The position numbers and the translations under genes are program-made. This document shows, in pieces, positions 1 to 7,928 of a stretch of 64,000 bases of DNA. The notes under the pieces are model-generated. The model searched no databases. It was not told the DNA's origin and was given only the letters and a program-made list of their open reading frames with translations. The stretch is from JAEZJZ01 sp050949055 (lineage in GTDB: Bacteria > Bacillota > UBA994 > UBA5500). Where the stretch lies: assembly GCA_050949055.1 (NCBI GenBank), contig JBMNFA010000009.1:186001-250000 (forward strand), in the 5' to 3' direction. Within the stretch, counting starts at the first letter, position 1. Each line of letters begins with the position of its first letter.

Positions 1-73
1 CCGAGTAGTACTGCCTCAATCGAGTGCGGACAGATTCTTGGTATTCTTGATGCGTAACAACGACGGGTTTCAT
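1..73 (-). CDS. Possible 5' end of an unknown gene, cut by the window
   Basis: An ATG at 73 on the minus strand opens a frame that runs off the window edge without a stop (24 codons). The peptide begins MKPVVVTHQEYQES. The upstream GGGGTG is only a weak ribosome site. No family is recognised and the frame is too short for coding statistics, so this is a tentative call. The 74-330 stretch that follows holds no gene, only a small palindrome (AACTCGA-N5-TCGAGTT, 287-305). Confidence 0.3.
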   Translation of the reverse strand, partial: MKPVVVTHQEYQESVRTRLRQYYS

Positions 74-330
74 AAAGCATCACCCCAAACTTAGTCATTA
101 AGGAAAATAATTCCTTCTGACAAATTGTTGGGGTGATCCTGAAGAAGTCAAGTCTTTTTTTGATTTCTATTGTCTTATTTTTGTGGATTACCGAAAAACC
201 TTGAGTGAATTTCCAGTTTGATGTGCGGAAAGGGCTACTTTCATCGCAAAAGAATGGGACGTAGCCGTCGCTCCCGGAGGTGTGGAAACTCGATAGCATC
301 GAGTTCGATAAATTCCGAGAATCTATCGGA

Positions 331-386
331 GACAGAGGGACGTACAAATCGTCTCCTTTTGGAGACGATTTGTACGTCCCTCTGTC
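331..386. repeat. Perfect 26-bp inverted repeat: two head-to-head REP copies
   Basis: A perfect 26-bp stem (331-356 paired with 361-386) with a TTTT loop lies 4 bases beyond the RAYT stop codon. Each arm carries the 19-base core TTTGTACGTCCCTCTGTCT or its complement. That core occurs again upstream of the transposase at 1248-1280. The arrangement suits the substrate of the adjacent RAYT transposase. As RNA it would form a very stable hairpin and could also act as a transcription or decay barrier. Confidence 0.85.
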
Positions 387-390
387 TTGC

Positions 391-1140
391 TTAAGCTTTC
401 TCTACCACGCTCTTACTCAGCCCAGATATCCGTGCGATTTGACGAATGCTAGCACCTTTCATCCGTTTCAGTTCGCATAACAGACGATTGCGGGTAGACA
501 CCGAAAGGTCGCTCAGCGACGCGCCCCCGTACGATCGCAAGAGCTGTTCAAGCCGCTCTCTCACTTCGGCGTCGCTGGCAGAAATCGAAACATCTAAGCA
601 GGCGTCCTCGTTAGGTGTATTTGTGAACTTCAGTAGCCGTTCGCGCCCACCCGCAAGCTCAAGCGGGAATTCCTTATCCACTAGGCCGAGTGGCGCGCGA
701 GCATTGGCGTATGCATGGTAGCTACTCCAACGGTACGATCCACAACTGGAACAAATGCTAGCTTTGACTGGGTTCTGATGGATATACCTGAACACTGTCA
801 AGAAGTAATCATCGTTATCTACCGGTTCGCTGCGGAATCTACCTTGAAATAGGTAGCCATTACGATCGTACTTCTTATTGAATCCAACCGCGTATGCTAC
901 ATTCAATCGTTTCATGCTGTTCGCCAAGGGTACCACGCCGCAACGCAAGAGAAGGTGTACATGGGTGTCCATCAAGCAAAAGGCAAATATCAAGAGTCCA
1001 TCCTCATCCTTGACCCTCTTCATCAAATTCAGATAGACTCTCCTGTCCGCATCGTCCAGGAAAATACGCTCTCTGCTGATACCTCTAGCCATCACATGAT
1101 AAATCCCACTTTGACTGACCTCACGGGCTCTACGAGGCAA
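391..1140 (-). CDS. REP-associated tyrosine transposase (RAYT, IS200-like Y1 family)
   Basis: A single-strand DNA transposase of the HUH superfamily, 249 residues. The metal-binding HUH motif is His60-Val-His62 in DTHVHLLL, and the probable nucleophile is Tyr119 in RYIHQNPVKA. A C-terminal helix-turn-helix (about residues 215-249, ending GLSKSVVEKA) is typical of RAYTs that act on REP hairpins. The start is TTG at 1140 behind AGGAGGTG, spaced 7 bases. The gene looks intact and is bracketed by matching hairpin repeats at 331-386 and 1248-1280. RAYTs are usually single-copy and domesticated rather than free IS elements. The family is certain; the exact REP recognition is inferred from position. 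Confidence 0.93.
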   Translation of the reverse strand: MPRRAREVSQSGIYHVMARGISRERIFLDDADRRVYLNLMKRVKDEDGLLIFAFCLMDTHVHLLLRCGVVPLANSMKRLNVAYAVGFNKKYDRNGYLFQGRFRSEPVDNDDYFLTVFRYIHQNPVKASICSSCGSYRWSSYHAYANARAPLGLVDKEFPLELAGGRERLLKFTNTPNEDACLDVSISASDAEVRERLEQLLRSYGGASLSDLSVSTRNRLLCELKRMKGASIRQIARISGLSKSVVEKA

Positions 1141-1247
1141 TGTACTACACCTCCTAGCATTCTAGTCGTTGGGTGTCCATGCTAGTCCCATCAAAACCAA
1201 CAATGCTATTGACTCATTCCGGTCGGTCATTTGCGCAAACGCGGAGC

Positions 1248-1280
1248 GGGGGGACAGTTTGTACGTCCCTCTGTCTCCCC
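1248..1280 (+). repeat. REP-like hairpin, same family as 331-386
   Basis: The imperfect stem GGGGGACAG / CTGTCTCCCC encloses TTTGTACGTCCCT. It shares a 19-base identical core with the right arm of the 331-386 hairpin, in the same orientation. It lies about 110 bases upstream of the RAYT start and touches the stop codon of the acetyltransferase that follows. It is probably a mobilised REP copy. Confidence 0.8.
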
Positions 1281-1720
1281 TAGCGGATGTTCTTGACGAA
1301 GCAGATCAGGCGATTGACTTCCATAAAGCCACTGCGAAGGTGAAACGCGAGGCTTTCGGCGTTATCCAGCTCGCAATCGCTGGCCAGCTGGATGCATCCC
1401 CGCTCCCTGGACCAGGACTCGCAGGCTTGAATCAGCGAACGGGCTACCCCTTGCCGCCGGTATGCCGGCAAAACGAAGATCCCTTCCAGGTATCCCACCG
1501 GGCTGCTATCTGTCCCTTCCACGTAGTCAGTCCGGATGGAACACTGGGCAAAGGCGACCGGCTGCGCATCCTTAGTAACCAGAAAGAAGACAGTGCTGCT
1601 GCTCTGCAGCAAGTCGGTGAGCTCGGCCTGTAGGTCTGTCCGGCTGTGATTCGGCCAGAGCAACAGAGCAAGGTCGACCACCTGCCCCATGTTGGCGAGC
1701 GTGGCTTTGGCAATCTGCAC
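1280..1720 (-). CDS. GNAT acetyltransferase resembling aminoglycoside 6'-N-acetyltransferase, AAC(6')-I type
   Basis: An acetyl-CoA-dependent N-acetyltransferase of 146 residues. The acetyl-CoA loop region reads SPVGYLEGIFVLPAYRRQGVA, with the R-R-Q-G-V-A pyrophosphate loop. It is followed by ASDCELDNAESLAFHLRSGF and a C-terminal strand ending CFVKNI, the layout and length of AAC(6')-I enzymes. The frame is open to a TTG at 1750, but GTG at 1720 gives the family N-terminus (VQIAKATL) and sits after GAGGAG at 1728-1733. Real aminoglycoside activity cannot be read from sequence; many such environmental enzymes have other substrates. Monocistronic, and its stop abuts a REP copy. Confidence 0.82.
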   Translation of the reverse strand: MQIAKATLANMGQVVDLALLLWPNHSRTDLQAELTDLLQSSSTVFFLVTKDAQPVAFAQCSIRTDYVEGTDSSPVGYLEGIFVLPAYRRQGVARSLIQACESWSRERGCIQLASDCELDNAESLAFHLRSGFMEVNRLICFVKNIR

Positions 1721-1870
1721 TTGGGCATTCACTCCTCTGCTTATTTCCAAAATAGGCTCGAGTTCTTCGAAGCTGCAAGACCGCTGAATGAAGGCTATTT
1801 TCCCGCGACATCCTTACATCGCCGGGATTTGGATTCTTCGGCTAAAGCCTTCTAGAATGACAAGGAACGC

Positions 1871-3397
1871 TCAGGGAGTTTGGGCGATAGCTAGGGTTTG
1901 CTGGGGCCGATACATTCTCCCTTGGATGTGGTCATAGAACACCTCGCCAGCGTTAGCCCAACCCAGCGGGCGGTAGGAATTGGAGCCATCGGCGGTCAGC
2001 AACACCTGCCGTTGACCGCTGGCTGGTTCGTAAAGCAGCAAATCAGCGACATAGCCGGCGATAAAGTCCAAGCCGGGTTGGCAGCCACTGGGCACAGCCA
2101 GCAAAAGGTGGGCTGACACAGGGGACCAATAGGCGAGAGTGTAAATGGGCGTATCCAGGATGATTTCCAGATCGGGCCAGGCAATCACCTTCAGGTTTGC
2201 CTCGTCGCCGGAGCCCTCGTGTACAGCCAGATACTTGCTGTCCGGGGACCAGGAGAGATGATGCAGCTGTCCGAAGCCGCCTTCTACTAGATCCAGCCTC
2301 TCAGGGGCAGGCTGAAGCCGCCTCCACAGATAGCAGTCCGATGCCGTAAGGAAGGCAACCACTTCCTGGTCAGGTGACCAGCAGATATCCCGCATCCCGG
2401 CCAACTGTAGCTGCTGATTGAGCAGCTCCGGGTCGGCGGCAACAACTGCCTGAACCTGCGGCAAGGCAGGATCCAGGGTGACCTCGCCAATAGCATAGGT
2501 CATCTCCTGGCTGTCTGGATAGTTGTTCAGCCAGCGTCGGCGGTAGGTAATGCGCTGCGGTTCATCCCAGGCAATGGGTTCATACTCGCATTCAGCTGTA
2601 GCACTCTGCAAGATATGCGTTACCCCTGTCTGCAGATCATAGACAGCCATCTCCACCGCATACTCGGGGGAACGCCAGAACAGCTCAATCTCGCGGTTCA
2701 GCAGCCCCAGCAACAGGACATTGCGATCAGGGGCCCAAACCGCCGAGCCCAACACATACAGCTCGTCCACCACTTCCCCCGCCTCGGCATCGACGATCAT
2801 ACAGCCCCGGTCGGGGCCCGTCCCGCTGTCCACCCAAAAATAGCGGTCGTCATGGGACCACGCCATTCCACCACAGCAGGAGGCGTTGGCGCCTGACACC
2901 ATGCTGCTGGTTTTATCCCCGACCCGCCAGATATGTAGCGACAGGTCCTCCAGCACGAAAGCAGCCATCTGCTTGCCTCGCGACCAGGTTAGGAAGCTAA
3001 CCCGCGGATCGCCCTCCAGCACCTGCTGCATATATTCTGCCGCCTGCGCTCCCGCTGCCTCCTCGGCGCTGATGCACGGGTCGCCCTGAACAACCTTAAT
3101 GGCGACCTCGGCAACATGGCCACCTACACACTTCCCAGGGACTACCACATCCTCCACCAGCACCGGCGGCAGTAGATCCGTATCCCAGGATACTGGGAGC
3201 GTTATCTTGCTCCCGTCGCTGAACTCTGCCACCAACGTGGACGGAAGAAGCAGCGAGAGGGAACTGGTTCCCGCCGGCACAGTAATATCCTCGGGCATAT
3301 ATACATGGACCAGCGTTGGCTTGGTGCAGGCCGGGACTGATAGTACGGCGACTAACAATAGGACGATCAGAAGCCAGCGCCATTTGGCAACCTTCAC
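1871..3397 (-). CDS. Secreted lipoprotein-like WD40/TolB-type beta-propeller protein
   Basis: An exported protein of 508 residues. The N-terminus is a signal peptide (KWRWLLIVLLLVAVLSVPAC) with a plausible lipidated Cys; the -2 Pro makes the lipobox imperfect. Residues about 35-100 look like a small Ig-like beta domain. The remainder has repeated blades with the WSPD-x-K/R-Y-L/F-A/V signature (WSHDDRYFWV, WSPDQEVVAFL, WSPDSKYLAV), the PD40/TolB-like propeller. The start is GTG at 3397 behind GAGGTG. Probably a surface-tethered binding or scaffold protein; the ligand is unknown and there is no operon partner. Confidence 0.75.
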   Translation of the reverse strand: MKVAKWRWLLIVLLLVAVLSVPACTKPTLVHVYMPEDITVPAGTSSLSLLLPSTLVAEFSDGSKITLPVSWDTDLLPPVLVEDVVVPGKCVGGHVAEVAIKVVQGDPCISAEEAAGAQAAEYMQQVLEGDPRVSFLTWSRGKQMAAFVLEDLSLHIWRVGDKTSSMVSGANASCCGGMAWSHDDRYFWVDSGTGPDRGCMIVDAEAGEVVDELYVLGSAVWAPDRNVLLLGLLNREIELFWRSPEYAVEMAVYDLQTGVTHILQSATAECEYEPIAWDEPQRITYRRRWLNNYPDSQEMTYAIGEVTLDPALPQVQAVVAADPELLNQQLQLAGMRDICWSPDQEVVAFLTASDCYLWRRLQPAPERLDLVEGGFGQLHHLSWSPDSKYLAVHEGSGDEANLKVIAWPDLEIILDTPIYTLAYWSPVSAHLLLAVPSGCQPGLDFIAGYVADLLLYEPASGQRQVLLTADGSNSYRPLGWANAGEVFYDHIQGRMYRPQQTLAIAQTP

Positions 3398-3466
3398 CGT
3401 TTGCTCACCTCACGCAATCTATCTTTCGACCCTGTTCTGGACTTAAGTGGTCACACACTTCGCTGA

Positions 3467-4129
3467 TCAGAGATGCTTGCTCCCCTCGCGGACAGCCAGC
3501 TTGCTGAGCTGGTGCCGGGCAAGAAAACGACGTACCCAAGCGGGATTGGTCTTGGCGTAATCTCGCAGCGCCCACCCGATGGCCTTCTGGATGAAAAACT
3601 CACCTTCGTCAATATTGCTTAGAATAGCCCGGCAGAGCCAAGCAGTATCGGTCTGCTCTTTCCACAGCAGCTGCAAGGTAATGGCAACCCGCCGCTGCCA
3701 GATGGAATCGGCAGCCAATAGCCTTTCCATCACCTCGTTCAGGTACTGCGGATGGCCCTTCACCCAGAGGGAAATCACCTTGCGCAGGGCATCCACCGAG
3801 TCCCACCAGGCATGCCGATCGATCAATGGGTAGAGCAATTGAAACTCCTGGTATCTGAAACGGCGGTAGCTGCGCTCCAGCAGGTCGATGGCCAGATAGT
3901 GGCATTCCCGCTGCGGCTGTGCGTACAACTGCTCAACCGCTGCAAAGATCTCGCCCACCGTGGCGTGTTTGGCGTCCAGCAAGAAGCGGCGGCCAATGGC
4001 CCGGCGCTCCGGCGTCTGCACCCCAAAGAACGCAAAACGGTGCTTCTGATAGGCAGACATACCTTCAGCCTTAACTGGATCTGCTGCCTGGCGCAGATCG
4101 TCGATCAGCTGGTCTACCGACAAAGCCAT
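3467..4129 (-). CDS. DNA alkylation repair protein, AlkD-like HEAT-repeat glycosylase
   Basis: A predicted DNA glycosylase of 220 residues that removes alkylated bases. The AlkD family pattern is visible: QTPERRAIGR early, then WWDSVDALRKVIS, WQRRVAITLQLLW, and FIQKAIGWALRDYAKTNPAWV near the end. The frame is open to 4171, but ATG 4129 follows AGGAGGG at an 8-base spacing and gives the normal family length. It stands alone between the lipoprotein gene and an M24 remnant. The family is well supported; the exact lesion range is not. Confidence 0.88.
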   Translation of the reverse strand: MALSVDQLIDDLRQAADPVKAEGMSAYQKHRFAFFGVQTPERRAIGRRFLLDAKHATVGEIFAAVEQLYAQPQRECHYLAIDLLERSYRRFRYQEFQLLYPLIDRHAWWDSVDALRKVISLWVKGHPQYLNEVMERLLAADSIWQRRVAITLQLLWKEQTDTAWLCRAILSNIDEGEFFIQKAIGWALRDYAKTNPAWVRRFLARHQLSKLAVREGSKHL

Positions 4130-4264
4130 ACTGCGCACCCTCCTAACTCGCATGGTTATGTCCGAGCTCACCTACCTATTCTCCCTGGGATGGGAAGACA
4201 CCTGCGTCCCGTATGGTGTCTGCTCCCAGTAGTTCAGTTAGGTATTGTCGGCCGGTGCACGCGC

Positions 4265-4299
4265 TAAGCCCCTCCCCCGCCAAACGCAGGGAAGGGGCT
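4265..4299. terminator. Hairpin downstream of the M24 peptidase locus
   Basis: AAGCCCCTCCC pairs with GGGAAGGGGCTT (one bulge) around a 12-base loop. It lies after the last minus-strand M24 reading frame (stop at 4384). No clear T-run follows on either strand, so termination is inferred from position. Confidence 0.45.
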
Positions 4300-4383
4300 T
4301 CTGTCTAGGGACGTCGCTCATCCGTCTGAGTATGAATGAGGGCGGCAAGTCATGAAGAACTATGTCGCCGCTTCTGGGCAGCT

Positions 4384-4587
4384 CTAGAGAACAATCAGCT
4401 CGCGGTGAGTCTTGTGCAGCACAACAGCACCATCTTTAGTGATCAACACATCGTCCTCGATGCGCACCCCGCCCCAACCGGGGATATACATGCCCGGCTC
4501 GACAGTAATTACGTTGTTCTCCTGTAGCAGATCGTTCGTCTTGGGGCTCATGAAGGGGACTTCGTGCACGGCTAACCCATAGAACAA
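4384..4587 (-). pseudogene. C-terminal remnant of a second M24 family peptidase
   Basis: The 67-codon frame matches only the last part of an M24 (Xaa-Pro aminopeptidase/prolidase) fold: LAVHEVPFMSP, then VITVEPGMYI with one metal-ligand Glu, then GVRIEDDVLITKDG with the second. The N-terminal domain, both Asp ligands and the His ligand are missing. The fragment sits 6 bases downstream of an intact M24 gene but is clearly different in sequence, so it is a leftover of a lost paralogue rather than a split end of that gene. No ribosome site is evident. Confidence 0.8.
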
Positions 4588-4593
4588 TGCTAA

Positions 4594-5838
4594 CTAGGCC
4601 ATGAAATTCTCGATGTCGCTCACGGTCTTGATAATTCCAGCGGAGAGGAACTCCACACCGGACTTGGTAACCAAGACGTTGTCCTCTATTCTGATTCCGA
4701 TGCCCTCTTCAGCCAAGTATAGGCCTGGTTCCACCGTGTACACGCTGTTCTCCACCAGGGTTTTGTCTGGTACCTTCAAGTCATGCAGATCCAAGCCGAT
4801 GTGGTGACCGATACTATGGTAGAAGTAGTTGTTCACATCGCTGTCCACTCGGATCAATCCCAGGCCGTGCAACTGCTTGGCCAAGTAGCGCTTCACAGCC
4901 TGATTGACCGACAGCTCGGAGACACCAGCCCGCATAGCGTCCGCGGCCACCTCTTGGGCCTCCAGGACGATATTATACAAGTCTCTCTGCCTAGGAGTGA
5001 ACTTGCCGTTTACGGGATAGGTCCGGGTGATGTCCGACACATAGCAGTTGGAGAAGGCCCCCAAATCCATCAGCACCAACTGTCCATCCTGGACCTGGGA
5101 TTGTCCAGAGTTGTAATGAAGCATCATAGCATTCTGTCCTGACGCCACCACCGTCTTGAACCGGGCCTGGCTGTTATGGAGAGCCAGGTGATACTGATAG
5201 TGAGCTGCGATTTCATACTCAAATATCCCTGGCCGCAACTGCTTCATCACGAAACACAGGGCATCTCCCGTCAGATCAATGGCCCGCTTAATCTCGGCAA
5301 CTTCCTCCGGCTCTTTGGCGGTACGCAGTCTGGCCATGAGCGGCTGAGAGTTTATGAAGCGGATAGCTGGATACTGCCGCCGAATACGCCCTGCCAGTTG
5401 CCGATATTGGTTGTCCGGTTCATCCAGTTCACTGATCCAGAAAAACAAATAGATTGATTCCAGGTTGGGTGCTGTGGAGATCGTCTTGGCTAGACTGGCC
5501 TCAAAGGTGCTGCTCTCCAACACCTGGGCTATACCCGATATCTCCTGTGCCTCGTAATCGCGGACAAACCGGGCGTGCCATTTCTCATACAACGCATCCA
5601 CTGGTGGAATAAACAGCCGGGTTTCCACCTGGCCATCGATTTTGGAGAACAGCAGGATCATGTTCTCCCGGGCGATGCCAGTGAAGTAATAGAAGTTGCG
5701 GTCCACGCAGAAGGGGTAGAACTGATCGGCGGTGCTCCTGACATGGGTATTGGAGTAGAACACTGCCAAGGAGTTATCCACCATCAGACTGGTGAACTTC
5801 TCCCGATTGCGCTGAAATAGCTCTGCTTTCATGAACAA
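4594..5838 (-). CDS. Xaa-Pro aminopeptidase, M24B family
   Basis: A cytosolic metallo-aminopeptidase of 414 residues that releases N-terminal residues preceding proline. The N-terminal creatinase-like domain (AVFYSNTHVRSTADQFYPFCVDRNFYYFTG) precedes the pita-bread domain. All metal ligands are visible: Asp in LMDLGAF, Asp in VSDITRTYP, His in GHHIGLDLHD, Glu in YTVEPGLYL and Glu in IRIEDNVLV. AAGGAGG at 5845-5851 favours TTG 5838 over the in-frame ATG at 5832. The HIRAN gene ends 37 bases upstream, so the two may be co-transcribed. A paralogue lies at 52262-53503. Confidence 0.93.
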   Translation of the reverse strand: MFMKAELFQRNREKFTSLMVDNSLAVFYSNTHVRSTADQFYPFCVDRNFYYFTGIARENMILLFSKIDGQVETRLFIPPVDALYEKWHARFVRDYEAQEISGIAQVLESSTFEASLAKTISTAPNLESIYLFFWISELDEPDNQYRQLAGRIRRQYPAIRFINSQPLMARLRTAKEPEEVAEIKRAIDLTGDALCFVMKQLRPGIFEYEIAAHYQYHLALHNSQARFKTVVASGQNAMMLHYNSGQSQVQDGQLVLMDLGAFSNCYVSDITRTYPVNGKFTPRQRDLYNIVLEAQEVAADAMRAGVSELSVNQAVKRYLAKQLHGLGLIRVDSDVNNYFYHSIGHHIGLDLHDLKVPDKTLVENSVYTVEPGLYLAEEGIGIRIEDNVLVTKSGVEFLSAGIIKTVSDIENFMA

Positions 5839-5874
5839 GACTTACCTCCTTAGTTAGTTCGAGGTTCGCGCAGT

Positions 5875-7797
5875 TCACGCCCTGGGGAAAGGGATGATCT
5901 TCCCAGCGCTATCCATGCTTTTCTGCAGGAAGATGGCGATGGTGGGCTTAGTGTTGCTCAGGTTATCACTAAGTAGGATCGCGTATAGGCGCTCGCCAGC
6001 GTCCATCATTGCTGCCAGGGGGCCATTGTCCACGCGGGGCACATAGCCCAACACATATCCGTCTTCGGCGGTGACCAGTATCGCTCGCCGATCATATTCG
6101 TTGTCCGGTTCCCGCACCAAGAACAGCACATCCCCCGCCTCGACTAGTTCAGCCACTGGCTGCAGGTCGCGATAGGCGGTGCCGGCTATCCTAGTTCTCA
6201 GCAGGCAGACATCCCTTACCGAAGGGACTACCCTAAGTGATGTCACGTCCACGTAGCGCTGCTCTTTCTCCGCCTCCTCCACGCTCTTGCCCATCAGGCG
6301 CAGCAAGCGCTTGCGGATACTTTTCACCGGTTCCTGTTGCTCACACAGCTCCAGTCTGGACATCACTTGCTGGTCCCACTGAGACCGCATGGCGCGTAAA
6401 CAATTGATTGCCTCGATGCGCACTTCAGGCAACCGGCAACTGAGACAACGCAGAAAGAAGGCCTGATCCACCAATTTGATCTTGCGCATCGCTTTCAGCA
6501 ACCAGAGCAGCCAGATATCCGGTTTATAGCCAGCCCCACGTAGCATTTCCCCTCCGGGCTGCGTCTCAAGCTCAAACACAGCCTGGGGCAGTTGGTCTTG
6601 CAGATAGGATAGGGCCTCGGCTGCGTAACGCTCCGGCTGCTCCAACAGCAGGAATCTGCCCAGATGGAGATCGAACGGGTCAAGCCGCAGCAGGGCAAAG
6701 AAGTCGGCAAATTGGGGAGTCAACTGTAACCCGTTCACTACGGCCAAAATCAGTCGGCTATCGTAGCGGGGAGAGGCCAGTTCAGCCTGCAGCACATAGC
6801 GCCAACGGCCCTGCTCATAGACCTGGCGGCACGCGCTGCGCACCTCAGTCTGCAGCTGGCTGCACCAACCGTTGGGCATATTCTGGTTGCCCTGGGCTGC
6901 TTCCCGGTAGGGAGGCAGACTGTGGTCGATCACCACCAAAGCGGCCAGATCGATGAAGGAGCTGGCCAGTTGAGGTGCTTCAGCCAGGTAGCGGCGGATC
7001 AACTGCGCGCTGTAGGCATAATACTTCAAGTCGTTGTCCAACCAGCCGTGGGCAAACAGGTGGGAGAAGCAAGCGAAGTTATCGGCATCGGCCGGATGAG
7101 CTTGATAGAAATCGGCCATGTCCGCCTTGGCCAGGCAGACAGCTGCTGAGATGTAGGGCAACACGGCATTATCTGCCCCTGCACGGAACACCCACTGCTG
7201 TTGCTCTGCAGTGAGCGGTGCCAAGACCTGCAGGGCGGCCAGCCGACCGAATCCGCTGGTATGCTGGGCAAAGTAGAAGGCCAGCTGATTGGAGTTGGGC
7301 CACCAGCGGGTGGCAGCAAGAGCGAAGATGGTAAATTCGCTGTGCAGGCCCAAGGGCTTAATCATCTGGGCAGCTAAATCGCTAGGATAACACCCCAAGA
7401 GCAACAAGCCAAGTTTTACTAAATCTGTCCGCTGGCTGTCTGTAACCAAGTGAACGGCAAAGCGGTACAACAGTTGCCTGTCCACCAAGCCCTCCTGCGC
7501 CATCAGCAGCATCCTGCGACTAAACGCCTCCAGGTAAAGGATGAGGGAGTTGTCTCGCAGGTAATGCGCCAACTCGTCGGACACAACCGCCGCGGGGAGA
7601 CAATCAAGCACTCGCCGGGCCAACTCTTTAGCCAGGTGCCAGCACGTTTCGGGCGGCAGGCTGTCGCCTCGCAGCAGTACCAGGCCATCGCTGCTACCAG
7701 CGCGGTAGATGTCCTGAAAACGATAGGGCAATCCGGGCTGTTCTTTGGCCATGCGAGTGATGTAGCGGTAGATGCTCTCCTCTTCCAACAGTATCAC
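5875..7797 (-). CDS. Large helical protein with C-terminal HIRAN domain
   Basis: A 640-residue protein. About the first 520 residues are leucine- and alanine-rich helices with no motif recognised. The last 110 hold a HIRAN domain: TRIAGTAYRDLQP, then the DNEYDRRAILV core, then LGYVPR. HIRAN domains bind DNA, often 3' ends, and are usually attached to nucleases or helicases; no catalytic motif is seen here. The start is GTG 7797 with GGAGAGG close upstream. It lies directly upstream of the Xaa-Pro aminopeptidase in the same direction. A role in nucleic acid handling is inferred only from the HIRAN domain. Confidence 0.75.
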   Translation of the reverse strand: MILLEEESIYRYITRMAKEQPGLPYRFQDIYRAGSSDGLVLLRGDSLPPETCWHLAKELARRVLDCLPAAVVSDELAHYLRDNSLILYLEAFSRRMLLMAQEGLVDRQLLYRFAVHLVTDSQRTDLVKLGLLLLGCYPSDLAAQMIKPLGLHSEFTIFALAATRWWPNSNQLAFYFAQHTSGFGRLAALQVLAPLTAEQQQWVFRAGADNAVLPYISAAVCLAKADMADFYQAHPADADNFACFSHLFAHGWLDNDLKYYAYSAQLIRRYLAEAPQLASSFIDLAALVVIDHSLPPYREAAQGNQNMPNGWCSQLQTEVRSACRQVYEQGRWRYVLQAELASPRYDSRLILAVVNGLQLTPQFADFFALLRLDPFDLHLGRFLLLEQPERYAAEALSYLQDQLPQAVFELETQPGGEMLRGAGYKPDIWLLWLLKAMRKIKLVDQAFFLRCLSCRLPEVRIEAINCLRAMRSQWDQQVMSRLELCEQQEPVKSIRKRLLRLMGKSVEEAEKEQRYVDVTSLRVVPSVRDVCLLRTRIAGTAYRDLQPVAELVEAGDVLFLVREPDNEYDRRAILVTAEDGYVLGYVPRVDNGPLAAMMDAGERLYAILLSDNLSNTKPTIAIFLQKSMDSAGKIIPFPRA

Positions 7798-7928
7798 CCT
7801 CTCCGAGAAACCTCCTGGTTGATCTCAACTTTGTCGCCTGCCTGTCTTAACCCAGAAGGATTTCATTGCCATCATTCGCGTCAGCCTGGCAAGTTCCCTG
7901 CAAAGGCAGGAGCGGGCAAAGGGTTGCA

